DNA from: Kitasatospora atroaurantiaca
GTDB lineage: Bacteria > Actinomycetota > Actinomycetes > Streptomycetales > Streptomycetaceae
Assembly: GCF_007828955.1 (NCBI RefSeq)
Contig: NZ_VIVR01000001.1
Coordinates: 7,564,001 to 7,628,000, forward strand
Direction of reading: 5' to 3'
Length of the DNA: 64,000 bases
Positions 33,582 through 42,072 of the stretch are shown piece after piece. Both the position numbers and the translations under genes were made by a program. Position 1 is the stretch's first letter; every line of letters starts with the position of its first letter. Below the pieces are notes generated by a model, which was not told the DNA's origin, made no database searches, and was given only the letters and a program-made list of their open reading frames with translations.

Positions 33582-35021
33582 TCACACCCCGGTCTCGGCC
33601 GGCAGACGGCCGGAGCGCACGGCCGCCACCAGTGCGGTGTGGTCCGCCTCGCTCTGGTCGGCGTAGGCCACGGCGAACGCGGCGAAAGCCTCGTCCAGGG
33701 CCTCGCTCTTGCCGCAGTAGCCGGAGATCACGCCCGCGTCGGCGGTGTGCGCGTGGGCCCGGGCGAGCAGTGCGCCCGTCATCCGGCCGTAGTCGTCCAG
33801 CAGCTCCGGCTGCAACGCCCCCGGGTCCACGCTGCCCTTGCGGTTGCGGAACTGGCGTACCTGGTAGGGGAGTCCGTGGACCGTGGTCCAGCCCATCAGG
33901 ACGTCGCTGACCACTTGCATCCGCTTCTGGCCGAGCACCACCCGGCGGCCCTCGTGGGCCACCGCCTCCCGCACCGGGAAACCGGCCCGCGCCAGGTGCG
34001 GCAGCAGCACCGACGGGCGCGCCTCCTTCACCTGCAGCACCAGCGGCTCCTCGCGCTGGTCCAGCAGCAGGACCACGTACGAGCGGGTGCCGACGCTGCC
34101 CGTGCCCACCACGCGGAACGCCACGTCGTGGACGCTGTACCGGGCCAGCAACGGGTGCAGCTCCTCCGGAACCGTCCGCAGGTACTCGGCCAATGAGCCC
34201 GAAACCCCACCGGCCTGACGATCCGTCACCTCGCTCAGCACCGGCGGAGCGGCGGTGAACCGCCACCGCCCGTCCGCGTCCCGCACCGTCGACTTCGCGG
34301 CGAACCGGGCACTGGTGTTGCGCAGAGCCTTGGCCGCCACGCTGCCCAGCACCTCGGTGAGCTCGTGCGCATCGGCGAAGGTGACCAACTGCTCGTCGGC
34401 GACCGCGTTCCAGGCGTCCAGCGCAGGCAGCTTGGCGAGCACCCGCATCGTCCGCCGGTACGAGCCGACCGCGTCGTACGCGGCCTGCCGGCAGACCTCC
34501 TCGCTCGCGCCGGCCTGCCGCCCGGCCAGGACCAGGCTGGCGGCGAGCCGCTTGAGGTCCCACTCCCACGGCCCGGGCACGGTCTCGTCGAAGTCGTTGA
34601 TGTCCATCACCAACCGGCCCCGGGCGTCGCCGTACAGACCGAAGTTGGCCGCGTGCGCGTCGCCGCACAGCTGCGCCGTCGTCCCGCTCGCCGGGGTGCC
34701 GGCCAGGTCGCAGGCCATCAGCCCGGCCGAGCCGCGCAGGAAAGCGAACGGAGAGGCCGCCATCCGGCCGACCCGTATCGGCACCAGGTGGGCCAGCCGG
34801 CCCGCGTTGGCCTCCTCCACGGCCCGCGCCACGTCCGGCCGGTCGGCCCGCACGGCGAACTTCGCGTGCGCCTCGCGGGCCACGTCCTCGCGCAGCTGCT
34901 TGCCGCGCCGCTTCGCCCCGCCCTGCGGCGGCCACGGCGCGAAGCCCGCCACCGCGGAGGTCCGGGCACCCTCCCCGGCCGCCCGCGCCTCGGTGTCCAC
35001 TCTCACATCAGCCAACCCCAC
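33582..35021 (-). CDS. DUF2252 family protein
   Basis: Cytoplasmic protein of about 479 residues with a kinase-like fold (family knowledge). The family motifs are visible: FAFLRGSAGLMACDLAG, QLCGDAHAANFGLYGDARGRLVMDINDFDET (the HxxN...D catalytic-loop-like region), and WEWDLKRLAASLVLAGR. Function is unknown. Several GTG starts are in frame: 35045 has no ribosome site, while 35021 follows GGAG by 7 bases and is chosen. Confidence 0.87.
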   Translation of the reverse strand: MGLADVRVDTEARAAGEGARTSAVAGFAPWPPQGGAKRRGKQLREDVAREAHAKFAVRADRPDVARAVEEANAGRLAHLVPIRVGRMAASPFAFLRGSAGLMACDLAGTPASGTTAQLCGDAHAANFGLYGDARGRLVMDINDFDETVPGPWEWDLKRLAASLVLAGRQAGASEEVCRQAAYDAVGSYRRTMRVLAKLPALDAWNAVADEQLVTFADAHELTEVLGSVAAKALRNTSARFAAKSTVRDADGRWRFTAAPPVLSEVTDRQAGGVSGSLAEYLRTVPEELHPLLARYSVHDVAFRVVGTGSVGTRSYVVLLLDQREEPLVLQVKEARPSVLLPHLARAGFPVREAVAHEGRRVVLGQKRMQVVSDVLMGWTTVHGLPYQVRQFRNRKGSVDPGALQPELLDDYGRMTGALLARAHAHTADAGVISGYCGKSEALDEAFAAFAVAYADQSEADHTALVAAVRSGRLPAETGV

Positions 35022-35178
35022 CACCGGACTCCGTTTCCGTCGCACGCCACAGGCTCACGCAACTGGCTCACGTCGCACGTTCACGCCACAACCGGCGCAC
35101 CTGCAGCGACGAACGGTACCGCTCGCCGGTTCCACGGCCGGACCCCGGGCAGGCCGCCGAGCGCCGGTGGCGGCGCCG

Positions 35179-35184
35179 TAGCAT
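35179..35184 (+). promoter_or_regulatory. -10 box, leaderless transcript
   Basis: TAGCAT with 6 bases to ATG 35191. No Shine-Dalgarno sequence is present for the gene. The -35 region is not recognisable. Confidence 0.45.
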
Positions 35185-35190
35185 GCCGGT

Positions 35191-35592
35191 ATGGCCCACG
35201 ACCTCAGCGCGCTCGACGACTCCTACCTGGCCTTCTGGCGCGAGTACCACCTGTGCACCCTCACCACGCTGCGCCCGGACGGTTCGCCGCACGTCGTCCC
35301 GGTCGGTGCCACCTTCGAGCCCGAGACCGGCATAGCCCGGGTGATCAGCGGCCGTACCAGCCGCAAGGTCCGCAACGTGCTGGAGGCCGGGCCGGGCGGG
35401 CTGCGGGTCGCGCTCTGCCAGGTGGACCGGGCCCGTTGGTCCACCCTGGAGGGCGTCGCGGTGATCCGCGACGAGCCGGACGTCGTCGCCGACGCCGTCC
35501 GCCGCTACACCGAGCGCTACCGTCCGCCGCGGGTCAACCCGGAGCGGGTGGTGATGGAGATCACCGTCGACCGCGCGCTGGGCCGCGCCTGA
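35191..35592 (+). CDS. PPOX-class (F420/FMN-binding) split-barrel oxidoreductase
   Basis: Split-barrel flavin/F420-binding protein of 133 residues. The core is LCTLTTLRPDGSPHVVPVGATF, then the basic TSRKVRNV helix. These hallmarks fit actinobacterial PPOX-class F420-dependent reductases. Its likely role is reduction of small quinones or heterocycles; the substrate is unknown. It is divergent from DUF2252. Confidence 0.85.
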   Translation: MAHDLSALDDSYLAFWREYHLCTLTTLRPDGSPHVVPVGATFEPETGIARVISGRTSRKVRNVLEAGPGGLRVALCQVDRARWSTLEGVAVIRDEPDVVADAVRRYTERYRPPRVNPERVVMEITVDRALGRA

Positions 35593-35664
35593 GTCCTTCG
35601 GCGGGACGGCATGGGGCGGCCCGGGCGCCGATGTGGCGGCCCGGGCCTCCGATCGTTTCGCTGG

Positions 35665-37290
35665 TCAGCCGACGGCGACCGCCGACCAGGCCGCCGCGAC
35701 CGCGGCGTACTCGGCGCTGCCCGCGCCGTAGAGGTCGGTCGCCGCGCTGAGGGTGGCCGTCCGGGCGCCCGCGTACGTCGTGCCGGACGTCATGTAGACG
35801 GTCAGCGCGCGGTACCAGATCTTGCCGAGCTTGTCCCGGCCGATGCCCGCGACCGTGGAGTTGTTGCAGGTGGGGCTGTTGTAGGAGACGCCGTTGATGG
35901 TCTTGGCACCGCTGCCCTCGTCGAGCAGGTAGGCGAAGTGGTTGGCCACGCCGGAGGAGTAGTGGACGTCCAGGTTGCCGACGCCGGAGCTCCAGCAGTC
36001 GGCCGACTTGGTGTCACGGGACGGCTGGTCCATGAAGCGCAGCGCCGGCTTGCCGAAGCCCGGCTTCACGATCTTCTCGCCGATCAGGTAGTCCCCGCTG
36101 TCGGCGGCGTTGCCCGCGTACCACTCGACCAGGGTCCCGAAGATGTCGGAGGTCGCCTCGTTGAGGCCGCCGGACTCGCCGGAGTAGGTCAGCTTGGCGG
36201 TCCGTGAGGTGACGCCGTGGGACATCTCGTGGCCGGCGACGTCCAGCGAGACCAGCGGGCCGAAGGTGCTGCCGTCTCCGTCACCGTAGGTCATGCAGAA
36301 GCAACTGTCCTGCCAGAAGGCGTTGTTGTAGTTGCTGCCGTAGTGGACGCGGTTGTACGAGCCCTTGCCGTCGTTGGCGATGCCGTTACGGCCGTGGACG
36401 TTCTTGTAGTAGTCCCAGGTCTCGTTGGTCCCGTACTGGGCGTCGACGGCGGCGGTCGCGCGGTCGGCGGTGGTGCCGGTGCCCCAGTGGTTGTCGGCGT
36501 CGGTGAAGACGGTGGCGGGGGCCCGGCTGATGCAGATGCTGCCGAAGCACAGGTCGGTCTTGTTGGCCGCGTCACCGGTGTAGGTGTTGCCGCGGGTCGG
36601 GTCCTTCAGCTGGTACGTGCTGCCCGAGAGGGTGGTCTCCAGCGGGACCGTCGCGCCGTAGAGCGACTGGCCGTCGCCGGCCGCCGTCTCGATGGCGTCC
36701 CAGGCGTCGATCTGCGCGCCGGTGCGGGCGTCCGTCAGCACGGTACGGGCGACCGGGTTTCCGAGCGAGTCCTGGCCGGCCGCCGTGGTCTGCCAGGCGA
36801 GCCGGGGTGTGCCGTGCAGGGCGTCGACGAGCAGGTGGGGCTCGGCGGTGGGGTTGCTGACCGCCCGGCCGGGCGCGGCCTGCCGCAGGGCGCTGATGGC
36901 CTGCTCGCCCGCCGCGGTGGCGGAGACGGCGGGGGTGGTGGAGGCGACCGCGAGGTCATTGGTGACGGCCCGGTCGGCACCCCGGAAGGCGCCCTTGGCG
37001 GTCAGGTGGACCACGAGGTCGCCGCCGAGCACGGGCAGGCCCGCGAAGGTTCGGTCGAAGCGGACGTGCCGGCTGCCGTCGGCGTCGGTGACGACGTCGC
37101 GGACGGTGTGCCCCTGACGCGGGGTGACGGAGAGCTGGGCGGCGTGCGCGGTGAGCGCGGACTCCGCCTTGCCGATCGCGGCTCCTCGGCCGTCCTGGGC
37201 GGAGGCGGCGGGCGCCACCGCAGTGATCAGCGCGCTCGCGGTCAGGGCAACTGCCGTGGCGGCGGCGGTGGTTCGTATGCTGGCGGGCAT
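35665..37290 (-). CDS. Secreted M4 (thermolysin-family) metalloprotease
   Basis: Pre-pro-protease of 541 residues. A signal peptide (MPASIRTTAAATAVALTASALI ... ASA) is followed by an FTP-type propeptide (about 40-185) and the M4 catalytic domain. Zinc ligands are in AGHEMSHGVTSRT (HExxH), the third ligand is the Glu in GGLNEATSDIFGTLVEWY, and the later His is in NLDVHYSSGVANHFAYLL. The zymogen should be cleaved outside the cell. GAGGAG lies 6 bases before ATG 37290. Confidence 0.95.
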   Translation of the reverse strand: MPASIRTTAAATAVALTASALITAVAPAASAQDGRGAAIGKAESALTAHAAQLSVTPRQGHTVRDVVTDADGSRHVRFDRTFAGLPVLGGDLVVHLTAKGAFRGADRAVTNDLAVASTTPAVSATAAGEQAISALRQAAPGRAVSNPTAEPHLLVDALHGTPRLAWQTTAAGQDSLGNPVARTVLTDARTGAQIDAWDAIETAAGDGQSLYGATVPLETTLSGSTYQLKDPTRGNTYTGDAANKTDLCFGSICISRAPATVFTDADNHWGTGTTADRATAAVDAQYGTNETWDYYKNVHGRNGIANDGKGSYNRVHYGSNYNNAFWQDSCFCMTYGDGDGSTFGPLVSLDVAGHEMSHGVTSRTAKLTYSGESGGLNEATSDIFGTLVEWYAGNAADSGDYLIGEKIVKPGFGKPALRFMDQPSRDTKSADCWSSGVGNLDVHYSSGVANHFAYLLDEGSGAKTINGVSYNSPTCNNSTVAGIGRDKLGKIWYRALTVYMTSGTTYAGARTATLSAATDLYGAGSAEYAAVAAAWSAVAVG

Positions 37291-37604
37291 CGTGCTCCTC
37301 GGATCTCGGGGGCGCCCGGACGGCGGGGCACGGGTGTGTGCCGCCGTGCGGGCGGGGATACGACGGGGCGGAGGGGTGTGCGCCGGCAGCGGAGAGGGCA
37401 TGGCGAAGGGCGGACGTGGGCCGCGGGGAGTGGGGAGGCGCTGTTCAGGCAGGGCCGCGAGGGCCGGTGGGGGTGGAAGCTGCCGGATAGGCAGTTTTAC
37501 ATGTGCAGAACATCAGCTGTCCAGAGTGCGTACCCCTACGGTCTCGTGCCCGGCAGCGGGCTGACTGGGCGACAGCTCGCAGGTAGCGGCTGGTGAGGGG
37601 CCTG
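37291..37604. other. Intergenic region between protease and GNAT genes
   Basis: About 315 bp between divergent genes. Only 37480-37525 is AT-richer (ggcagttttacatgtgcag). That is the best candidate for the protease promoter, but no clear -10/-35 pair could be set. No gene was seen. Confidence 0.4.
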
Positions 37605-37610
37605 TAGGGT
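37605..37610 (+). promoter_or_regulatory. -10 box, leaderless transcript
   Basis: TAGGGT with 6 bases to ATG 37617. It decides the start of the GNAT gene. Confidence 0.5.
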
Positions 37611-37616
37611 GCGGGC

Positions 37617-38093
37617 ATGTCTTCGTCGCTTCGCCTCGAGAAGGTCACTCCGGACAACGTCGACGCCGCGTGCCGGCTGAAGGTGCGGCCCGACCAGGAG
37701 GGGCTCGTGGCCCCGGTCGCCAAGTCGCTCGCCGAGGCGTATGTGCACCCTGAGATCGCCTGGCCCCGGCTGATCTTCGACGGTGAGCAGCTCGTCGGCT
37801 TCGTCATGGGCTTCTTCGATGTCCAGTTCGACCCGGACAACCCGGACGACAGGTTCCGCTCCGGAATCTGGCGGCTGAACACCGCCGCCGACCAGCAGGG
37901 CCGGGGGTACGGCCGCTTCGCCGTGGAGTCCGTGTGCGAGGAGGTCCGAAGGCGTGGACGGACACACGTCACGGTGACCTGGGCCCCGGGAGAGCACGGG
38001 CCCGAGGAGTTCTACCTGCGGCTCGGGTTCCGCCTGACCGGCGAGAAGAGCGGCGATCAGGTCGTCGGCGAACTGGCCCTGACCGGGGCCTGA
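37617..38093 (+). CDS. GNAT-family N-acetyltransferase
   Basis: Acetyltransferase of 158 residues. The N-terminal strand LRLEKVTPDNVDAACRLKV is followed by motif A, IWRLNTAADQQGRGYGRFAVESVCEEV, with the acetyl-CoA pyrophosphate loop QGRGYG. The end is EEFYLRLGFRLTGEK. The order resembles spermine/spermidine acetyltransferases (PaiA/BltD type), but the acceptor is not certain. Confidence 0.9.
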   Translation: MSSSLRLEKVTPDNVDAACRLKVRPDQEGLVAPVAKSLAEAYVHPEIAWPRLIFDGEQLVGFVMGFFDVQFDPDNPDDRFRSGIWRLNTAADQQGRGYGRFAVESVCEEVRRRGRTHVTVTWAPGEHGPEEFYLRLGFRLTGEKSGDQVVGELALTGA

Positions 38094-38140
38094 GCGCCCC
38101 GGACCGCAGGCCGTGCCGGGTGTGGGGCGCTGAGGTGATG

Positions 38141-38189
38141 TCCGCGTCCGGCACCGGCCCGGTGGGGCGGCCCGGGAGCCGGACGCGGA
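38141..38189. terminator. Bidirectional terminator between convergent genes
   Basis: TCCGCGTCCGGC and GCCGGACGCGGA form a perfect 12-bp stem around a 25-nt GC-rich loop. It lies between the GNAT stop and the EF-hand gene stop, so it can serve both. Confidence 0.65.
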
Positions 38190-38198
38190 GATGGCGCG

Positions 38199-38411
38199 TC
38201 AGCGCTGCTGGATGGCCCAGAACTCGTCGAAGGACAGCTGGCCGTCCTTGTTGGTGTCGGCGTCGCTGATGAGGGCCTGAGCGACGGGCACGGTGACGTA
38301 GGGGTCGCCCAGCTCGGCCATGACCTTGGTGTACTCGGCGGCCGAGATGAAGCCGTCCTGGTTCACGTCGAACCGGTCGAATGCCTGCTTGGCCGCCTCT
38401 ATGTCTGCCAT
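38199..38411 (-). CDS. EF-hand calcium-binding protein
   Basis: Small calmodulin-like protein of 70 residues with two EF-hand loops. Loop 1 is residues 15-26 (DVNQDGFISAAE) and loop 2 is residues 52-63 (DTNKDGQLSFDE). Both keep the Asp/Asn, Gly6 and Glu12 ligands, so both should bind Ca2+. This is the CabC/CabD type known from Streptomyces, proposed as a cytoplasmic Ca2+ buffer or signal protein. GGAAGGG precedes ATG. Confidence 0.93.
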   Translation of the reverse strand: MADIEAAKQAFDRFDVNQDGFISAAEYTKVMAELGDPYVTVPVAQALISDADTNKDGQLSFDEFWAIQQR

Positions 38412-38656
38412 TGTCTGTCCCTTCCTACGGATGGCTGTCGTGCAGGTACCTTAGCGGCCCCGCCGGCTGCCCTGGTCCACCGGCTCCGGATCGTGCCTGG
38501 TGGGAACCGTCGCGTGCGCTCCCGCGTCCTCCGGGCCGCGCCCCGGGCGAGCATGCGGGGGCGCCGGACGATCCGCGCTGACGATCAGTCAGAATGCCGG
38601 GGGTGGCCGAGTGCCACCGTTTATCGTCTTGTCTTCTTGTCAACGGAGGAAAACCC

Positions 38657-39547
38657 ATGCGTACAGCGGTGAAGGGCCTTGCGGCCGTCCTGCTGAGTTC
38701 GCTCCTGGCCGTGCCGGCCACCGCCGCCGATGCGGCGGCCGCGACCCCGGTCCGGGGCCTGGAGATCGGTGTCCCGGCGTACGTCTGGCCGGGCGACCCG
38801 ATGCTCACGGACCTGAAGGCCGCCACCCCGGCGACCTCGATCGTCATCCTCAACCCCGGCAACGGAGACTCGCCGTTCGACGCGAGTTGGCAGGCCCAGG
38901 CCGACACCCTGCGCCAGGGCGTCACCGCGACCGGCGCCCACACCCGCGTGCTGGGTTACGTCCACACCGAGAACGGCAGCCGCTCGGTGGCGGCCGTGAA
39001 GGCCTCCATCGACAACTACCTGAAGACCGCGGACGGCCGGCTGCACGTCGACGGCATCTTCTTCGACGTCGTCAACCGCGAGTGCGGCACCAACAACAGC
39101 ATCCGTGACTACTACCACTCGCTGCGCCAGTACGTGCAGGACACCATGGACGGCGTGGACCCGTCCGTGCAGGACCTGGTGGTCGACAACCCCGGTACGG
39201 CCATCGCCGACTGCTACCTGGAGCCCGGCCACCGCACCGCCGACACCTTTGTGACGTACGAGGGCAGCTACGCCGACTACACCGGCGGCGGCTGGCTCGG
39301 CGGCAACGTCTTCAACTACACGGCCGGCTACTACTCGGGCGCCACCTTCGACCCGAGCGGCACCGCCTTCTGGCACCTGGTCTACGACGTGCCGGACACC
39401 GCCGCCATGCAGACCTCGCTGACCACCGCGTTCAACCGCGGCGCGGGCTACGCTTACGCGACCGGTGCGGGCCTGCCCAACCCCTGGAACGTCAGCCCGA
39501 GCTGGAAGTTCGGCGCCCAGACGTCGTACGCCGCCACCATCGGCTGA
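38657..39547 (+). CDS. Secreted spherulation-specific-family-4-like protein
   Basis: Exported protein of 296 residues. A signal peptide (MRTAVKGLAAVLLSSLLAVPATAADAAA) precedes a TIM-barrel-like region with the family 4 pattern: IGVPAYVWPGDP, SIVILNPGNGDSP, VLGYVHTENGSRS, IDNYLK...VDGIFFDVVNRECG, and DLVVDNPGTAI. The family was named from slime-mould spherulation proteins and is related to glycoside hydrolases; activity is not established. GGAGG lies before ATG 38657. Confidence 0.83.
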   Translation: MRTAVKGLAAVLLSSLLAVPATAADAAAATPVRGLEIGVPAYVWPGDPMLTDLKAATPATSIVILNPGNGDSPFDASWQAQADTLRQGVTATGAHTRVLGYVHTENGSRSVAAVKASIDNYLKTADGRLHVDGIFFDVVNRECGTNNSIRDYYHSLRQYVQDTMDGVDPSVQDLVVDNPGTAIADCYLEPGHRTADTFVTYEGSYADYTGGGWLGGNVFNYTAGYYSGATFDPSGTAFWHLVYDVPDTAAMQTSLTTAFNRGAGYAYATGAGLPNPWNVSPSWKFGAQTSYAATIG

Positions 39548-39552
39548 CGGCA

Positions 39553-39584
39553 GGAGGGCGGAGCCGCTGTGGGCTCCGCCCTCC
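39553..39584 (+). terminator. Terminator hairpin after the spherulation-4-like gene
   Basis: GGAGGGCGGAGCC-gctgtg-GGCTCCGCCCTCC, a perfect 13-bp stem, 5 bases after the stop. Confidence 0.85.
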
Positions 39585-39597
39585 AGGGGGCGCCGGT

Positions 39598-39867
39598 TCA
39601 GGTGGTCGGGTTCGTCGCCCGGACGTGGCGGCCGCCGCGGCCTCGCAGAGCGATCAGCCTGTAGAGCGGATCCGGTCTGGCCACCTCCTGGTCCGGCAAT
39701 GATGAGAGGTCCCGGCACAGGTCCGCGACCTCGGCCGGGTCAGCTTCCCGGATCCAGGGGAATCGGCCTGCCGTGATTCGCTCGCGCCACTGGCGTGGGC
39801 TGCGGCCCTGGCCGATCCCGGGGAAGCTCGTCTCGGTGACCGGTCGAAGGCTCGGCCTCGCCGTCAT
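39598..39867 (-). CDS. Possible small hypothetical protein
   Basis: Open frame of 89 residues, Arg/Pro-rich and without recognisable domain. It contains READPAEVADLCRDLSSLPDQEV, which looks like a real helix, but there is no ribosome site and no clear promoter. It could be a remnant or a chance frame. Confidence 0.3.
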   Translation of the reverse strand: MTARPSLRPVTETSFPGIGQGRSPRQWRERITAGRFPWIREADPAEVADLCRDLSSLPDQEVARPDPLYRLIALRGRGGRHVRATNPTT

Positions 39868-39943
39868 AGTCGATCACGACGACTACCTAACCGGACTCAA
39901 CGCGTCGACTCCAGAGCCTTGCACCTGCTCGTGTGACGAGCTC

Positions 39944-40456
39944 TCAGCGGCCGTCGGTCTCCTTGATGACCTGGTCCAGGAAGGTGTCGAGGTTCACCAG
40001 GGTGCGGGTGATCTGCTCCTCGAGGGTCAGGGACTCGGTGATGCGGTCGACCAGTTCGGGCCTCTTCTTGCCCCGGACGTAGAGGGAGCAGGCGAGATCG
40101 GCGCACATATAGGTGCCGACGGTGCTTCCCTCGCGGCCTGCGGCGCCGGCCTTGCGGGCGGCGAGCAGGGAGACCCCCGAACCGGGATGGGCGGTCACGC
40201 AGATGGAGCAGATGTTGCTCTTGAGGTTGCTGCGGCGGACTCCGGTCGGGACACGCAAGGTGATGCCGACCAATCCCTCGGGCCGCTCGGCGACGAGGTA
40301 GGCGCGGTCGGGTGCACCGTGGTCGCGCCATCCGAGGAAGTCCAGGTCGTCCCAGGGCAGTTCGCCCATCCCTCGGGGCAGGTTCAGCCTACGGGCCTCA
40401 CCCTTCGAGCAGTTGATGAAGGATGCGCGGATTTCGTCCTCGTTGAGCGGTTTCAT
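39944..40456 (-). CDS. FBP-domain (FusB-like) treble-clef zinc-finger protein
   Basis: Protein of 170 residues with the organisation of actinobacterial FBP/EF-G-binding proteins. An N-terminal helical part (MKPLNEDEIRASFINCSKGEARRLNLP) is followed by a zinc site formed by CSIC and the later CADLAC pair (treble clef). The family includes FusB, which binds elongation factor G and confers fusidic acid resistance. A role in ribosome rescue or EF-G turnover is the likely guess. ATG 40456 has TAGTTT 8 bases upstream and no ribosome site. Confidence 0.8.
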   Translation of the reverse strand: MKPLNEDEIRASFINCSKGEARRLNLPRGMGELPWDDLDFLGWRDHGAPDRAYLVAERPEGLVGITLRVPTGVRRSNLKSNICSICVTAHPGSGVSLLAARKAGAAGREGSTVGTYMCADLACSLYVRGKKRPELVDRITESLTLEEQITRTLVNLDTFLDQVIKETDGR

Positions 40457-40527
40457 GTGTTCGGAAACTAGCAGGTCGGCCCATGCGCGTCGCGCGATTT
40501 TCTGCAGCGGGGAGGACCCGGCCGACA

Positions 40528-40533
40528 TAGGGT
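40528..40533 (+). promoter_or_regulatory. -10 box, leaderless transcript
   Basis: TAGGGT with 6 bases to GTG 40540. It decides the start of the tyrosine phosphatase gene. Confidence 0.5.
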
Positions 40534-40539
40534 TGCCCG

Positions 40540-41271
40540 GTGACACGACACTTGGACTTCTCCCGCCTGCACAACTTCCGCGACCTCGGCGGCTACCGCA
40601 CCGAGGACGGCCGAACGGTGCGCTGGGGCAGGCTGTACCGGTCCGACTCGCTCGCCAAGCTGGAGGGCGAGGACTGGGAGCGGTTCCTGTCGCTCGGGGT
40701 GCGTACGGTGATCGACCTGCGCTACCCCTGGGAGATCGAGCAGAAGGGCCGCGTCCCGGAGACCGCCGGGCTCGGCTATCACAACCTCAGCATCGAGCAC
40801 CGCCCGTACGACCAGGCCGCCCTCGGCCCGGACGTCGACACCGCCCGCTACCTCGCCGAGCGCTACGCCGAGGTCGCCCTCGACGGGGTGAAGGAGCTGG
40901 GCCGGGCACTGGAGTTGATCGCCTCGGCCGACAGCGGCCCCCTGGTCTTCCACTGCGCGTCCGGCAAGGACCGTACCGGGATCGTGGCGGCGCTCGTCCT
41001 GGCGCTGCTGGGCGTGTCCGAGGAGGACATCATCGCCGACTTCGCGCTCACCGGGCTCGCCACCGCCCGGCTGGTCGCCGACTGGCACGCGGCCAACCCC
41101 GGCCGTGAACTCCGCTGGCCGGGGTACGCCCAGGCGCCTGCCGAGCTCATGCGGCTCTTCCTTGCGGACCTGACGGACAGTCACGGATCCGTACGCGCGT
41201 ACGCCACCGAAGAGCTCGGCGTCGACGCTGAGCTGGTGGCTGCCCTGCGGGAGAACCTGCTCAACCCCTGA
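40540..41271 (+). CDS. Tyrosine-protein phosphatase (DSP/PTP family)
   Basis: Cytoplasmic phosphatase of 243 residues. The active-site loop FHCASGKDRTGIVAAL (Cx5R, Cys near residue 138) is followed by the family helix. The N-terminus HNFRDLGGYRTEDGRTVRWGRLYRSDSL is typical of actinobacterial PtpB/MptpB-like phosphatases. The conserved DLR is in TVIDLRYPWEIE. Members act on phosphotyrosine or phosphoinositides. Its last 11 bases overlap the convergent metal-receptor gene. Confidence 0.92.
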   Translation: MTRHLDFSRLHNFRDLGGYRTEDGRTVRWGRLYRSDSLAKLEGEDWERFLSLGVRTVIDLRYPWEIEQKGRVPETAGLGYHNLSIEHRPYDQAALGPDVDTARYLAERYAEVALDGVKELGRALELIASADSGPLVFHCASGKDRTGIVAALVLALLGVSEEDIIADFALTGLATARLVADWHAANPGRELRWPGYAQAPAELMRLFLADLTDSHGSVRAYATEELGVDAELVAALRENLLNP

Positions 41272-42034
41272 GCTGTGCCGTGAGGAGAGCGGGAGCCTCC
41301 GCCAACGACGGGCCGTACCAGGTGAGATGACGTCCACTGACCAGGGCGCAGGCCACGCCGGGGAAGGCCTCGGGGCCGTCGTCGGCGGTGAAGCGGTACG
41401 GCTCGTCCGGCAGTACGACCAGATCCGGCCCGGCCGCCAGCAACTCGGCGACCGGGATGGCCGGGTAGCGGTCGGCGTGCCGGGAGTGGATGAGCTCGAC
41501 ACCGAGGCGGCTGAGCAGGTCGCCCGCGAAGGTGTCCCGGCCGAGGACCATCCACGGCCGCCGCCAGATCGGCACCACGGCCCGTACCCGCCGAGGCGTC
41601 GACGGTACCTCGCGCCACGCCTGCCCGGCCGCGTCCAGCCAGGGCGGGCGCGGCAGGCCGCAGGCGACGGTGAGCAGGCGTTCCAGCGAGGCGAGCGCCT
41701 GGGGGAGCGAGCGGACCTCGGTCACCCAGACGGCGATCCCGGCAGCCCGGAGGGCCGCCAGGTCGGGGGCGCGGTTCTCCTCCTCGTTCGCCACCACCAG
41801 GTCCGGTGCCAGCGCGACGATCTTCGCGATGTCGGGGTTCTTGGTGCCGCCGATCCGTGCCACCGAGAGCTCCGCCGGGTGGGTGCACCAGTCGGTCGCG
41901 CCGACCAGCAGATCCGGGGCGGTGGCCGCGACGGCCTCGGTGAGCGAGGGCACCAGGGACACCATCCGGCGGATCGCGCCGAGCGGTATCGGCGTGCCCT
42001 GGTCGTCGGGGACGGAACGGGGAGCTGAGGCCAT
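41261..42034 (-). CDS. Helical-backbone metal receptor (BtuF-like) without signal peptide
   Basis: Protein of 257 residues with the class III substrate-binding fold (RRMVSLVPSLTEAVAATAPDLLVGATDWCTHP, IVALAPDLVVANEEENR, WYGPS). BtuF/FecB-like proteins deliver cobalamin or chelated iron to ABC importers. Here no signal peptide or lipobox is present and no permease or ATPase gene is nearby. It is therefore probably a cytoplasmic relative of unknown role. TAGCGT lies 6 bases before ATG, and there is no ribosome site, so a leaderless message is expected. Confidence 0.8.
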   Translation of the reverse strand: MASAPRSVPDDQGTPIPLGAIRRMVSLVPSLTEAVAATAPDLLVGATDWCTHPAELSVARIGGTKNPDIAKIVALAPDLVVANEEENRAPDLAALRAAGIAVWVTEVRSLPQALASLERLLTVACGLPRPPWLDAAGQAWREVPSTPRRVRAVVPIWRRPWMVLGRDTFAGDLLSRLGVELIHSRHADRYPAIPVAELLAAGPDLVVLPDEPYRFTADDGPEAFPGVACALVSGRHLTWYGPSLAEAPALLTAQLRG

Positions 42035-42040
42035 CCCGAT

Positions 42041-42046
42041 ACGCTA
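42041..42046 (-). promoter_or_regulatory. -10 box, leaderless transcript
   Basis: Minus-strand TAGCGT with 6 bases to ATG 42034. Confidence 0.5.
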
Positions 42047-42072
42047 CCCGCCCGCCGAACCGGCCCGAGCGG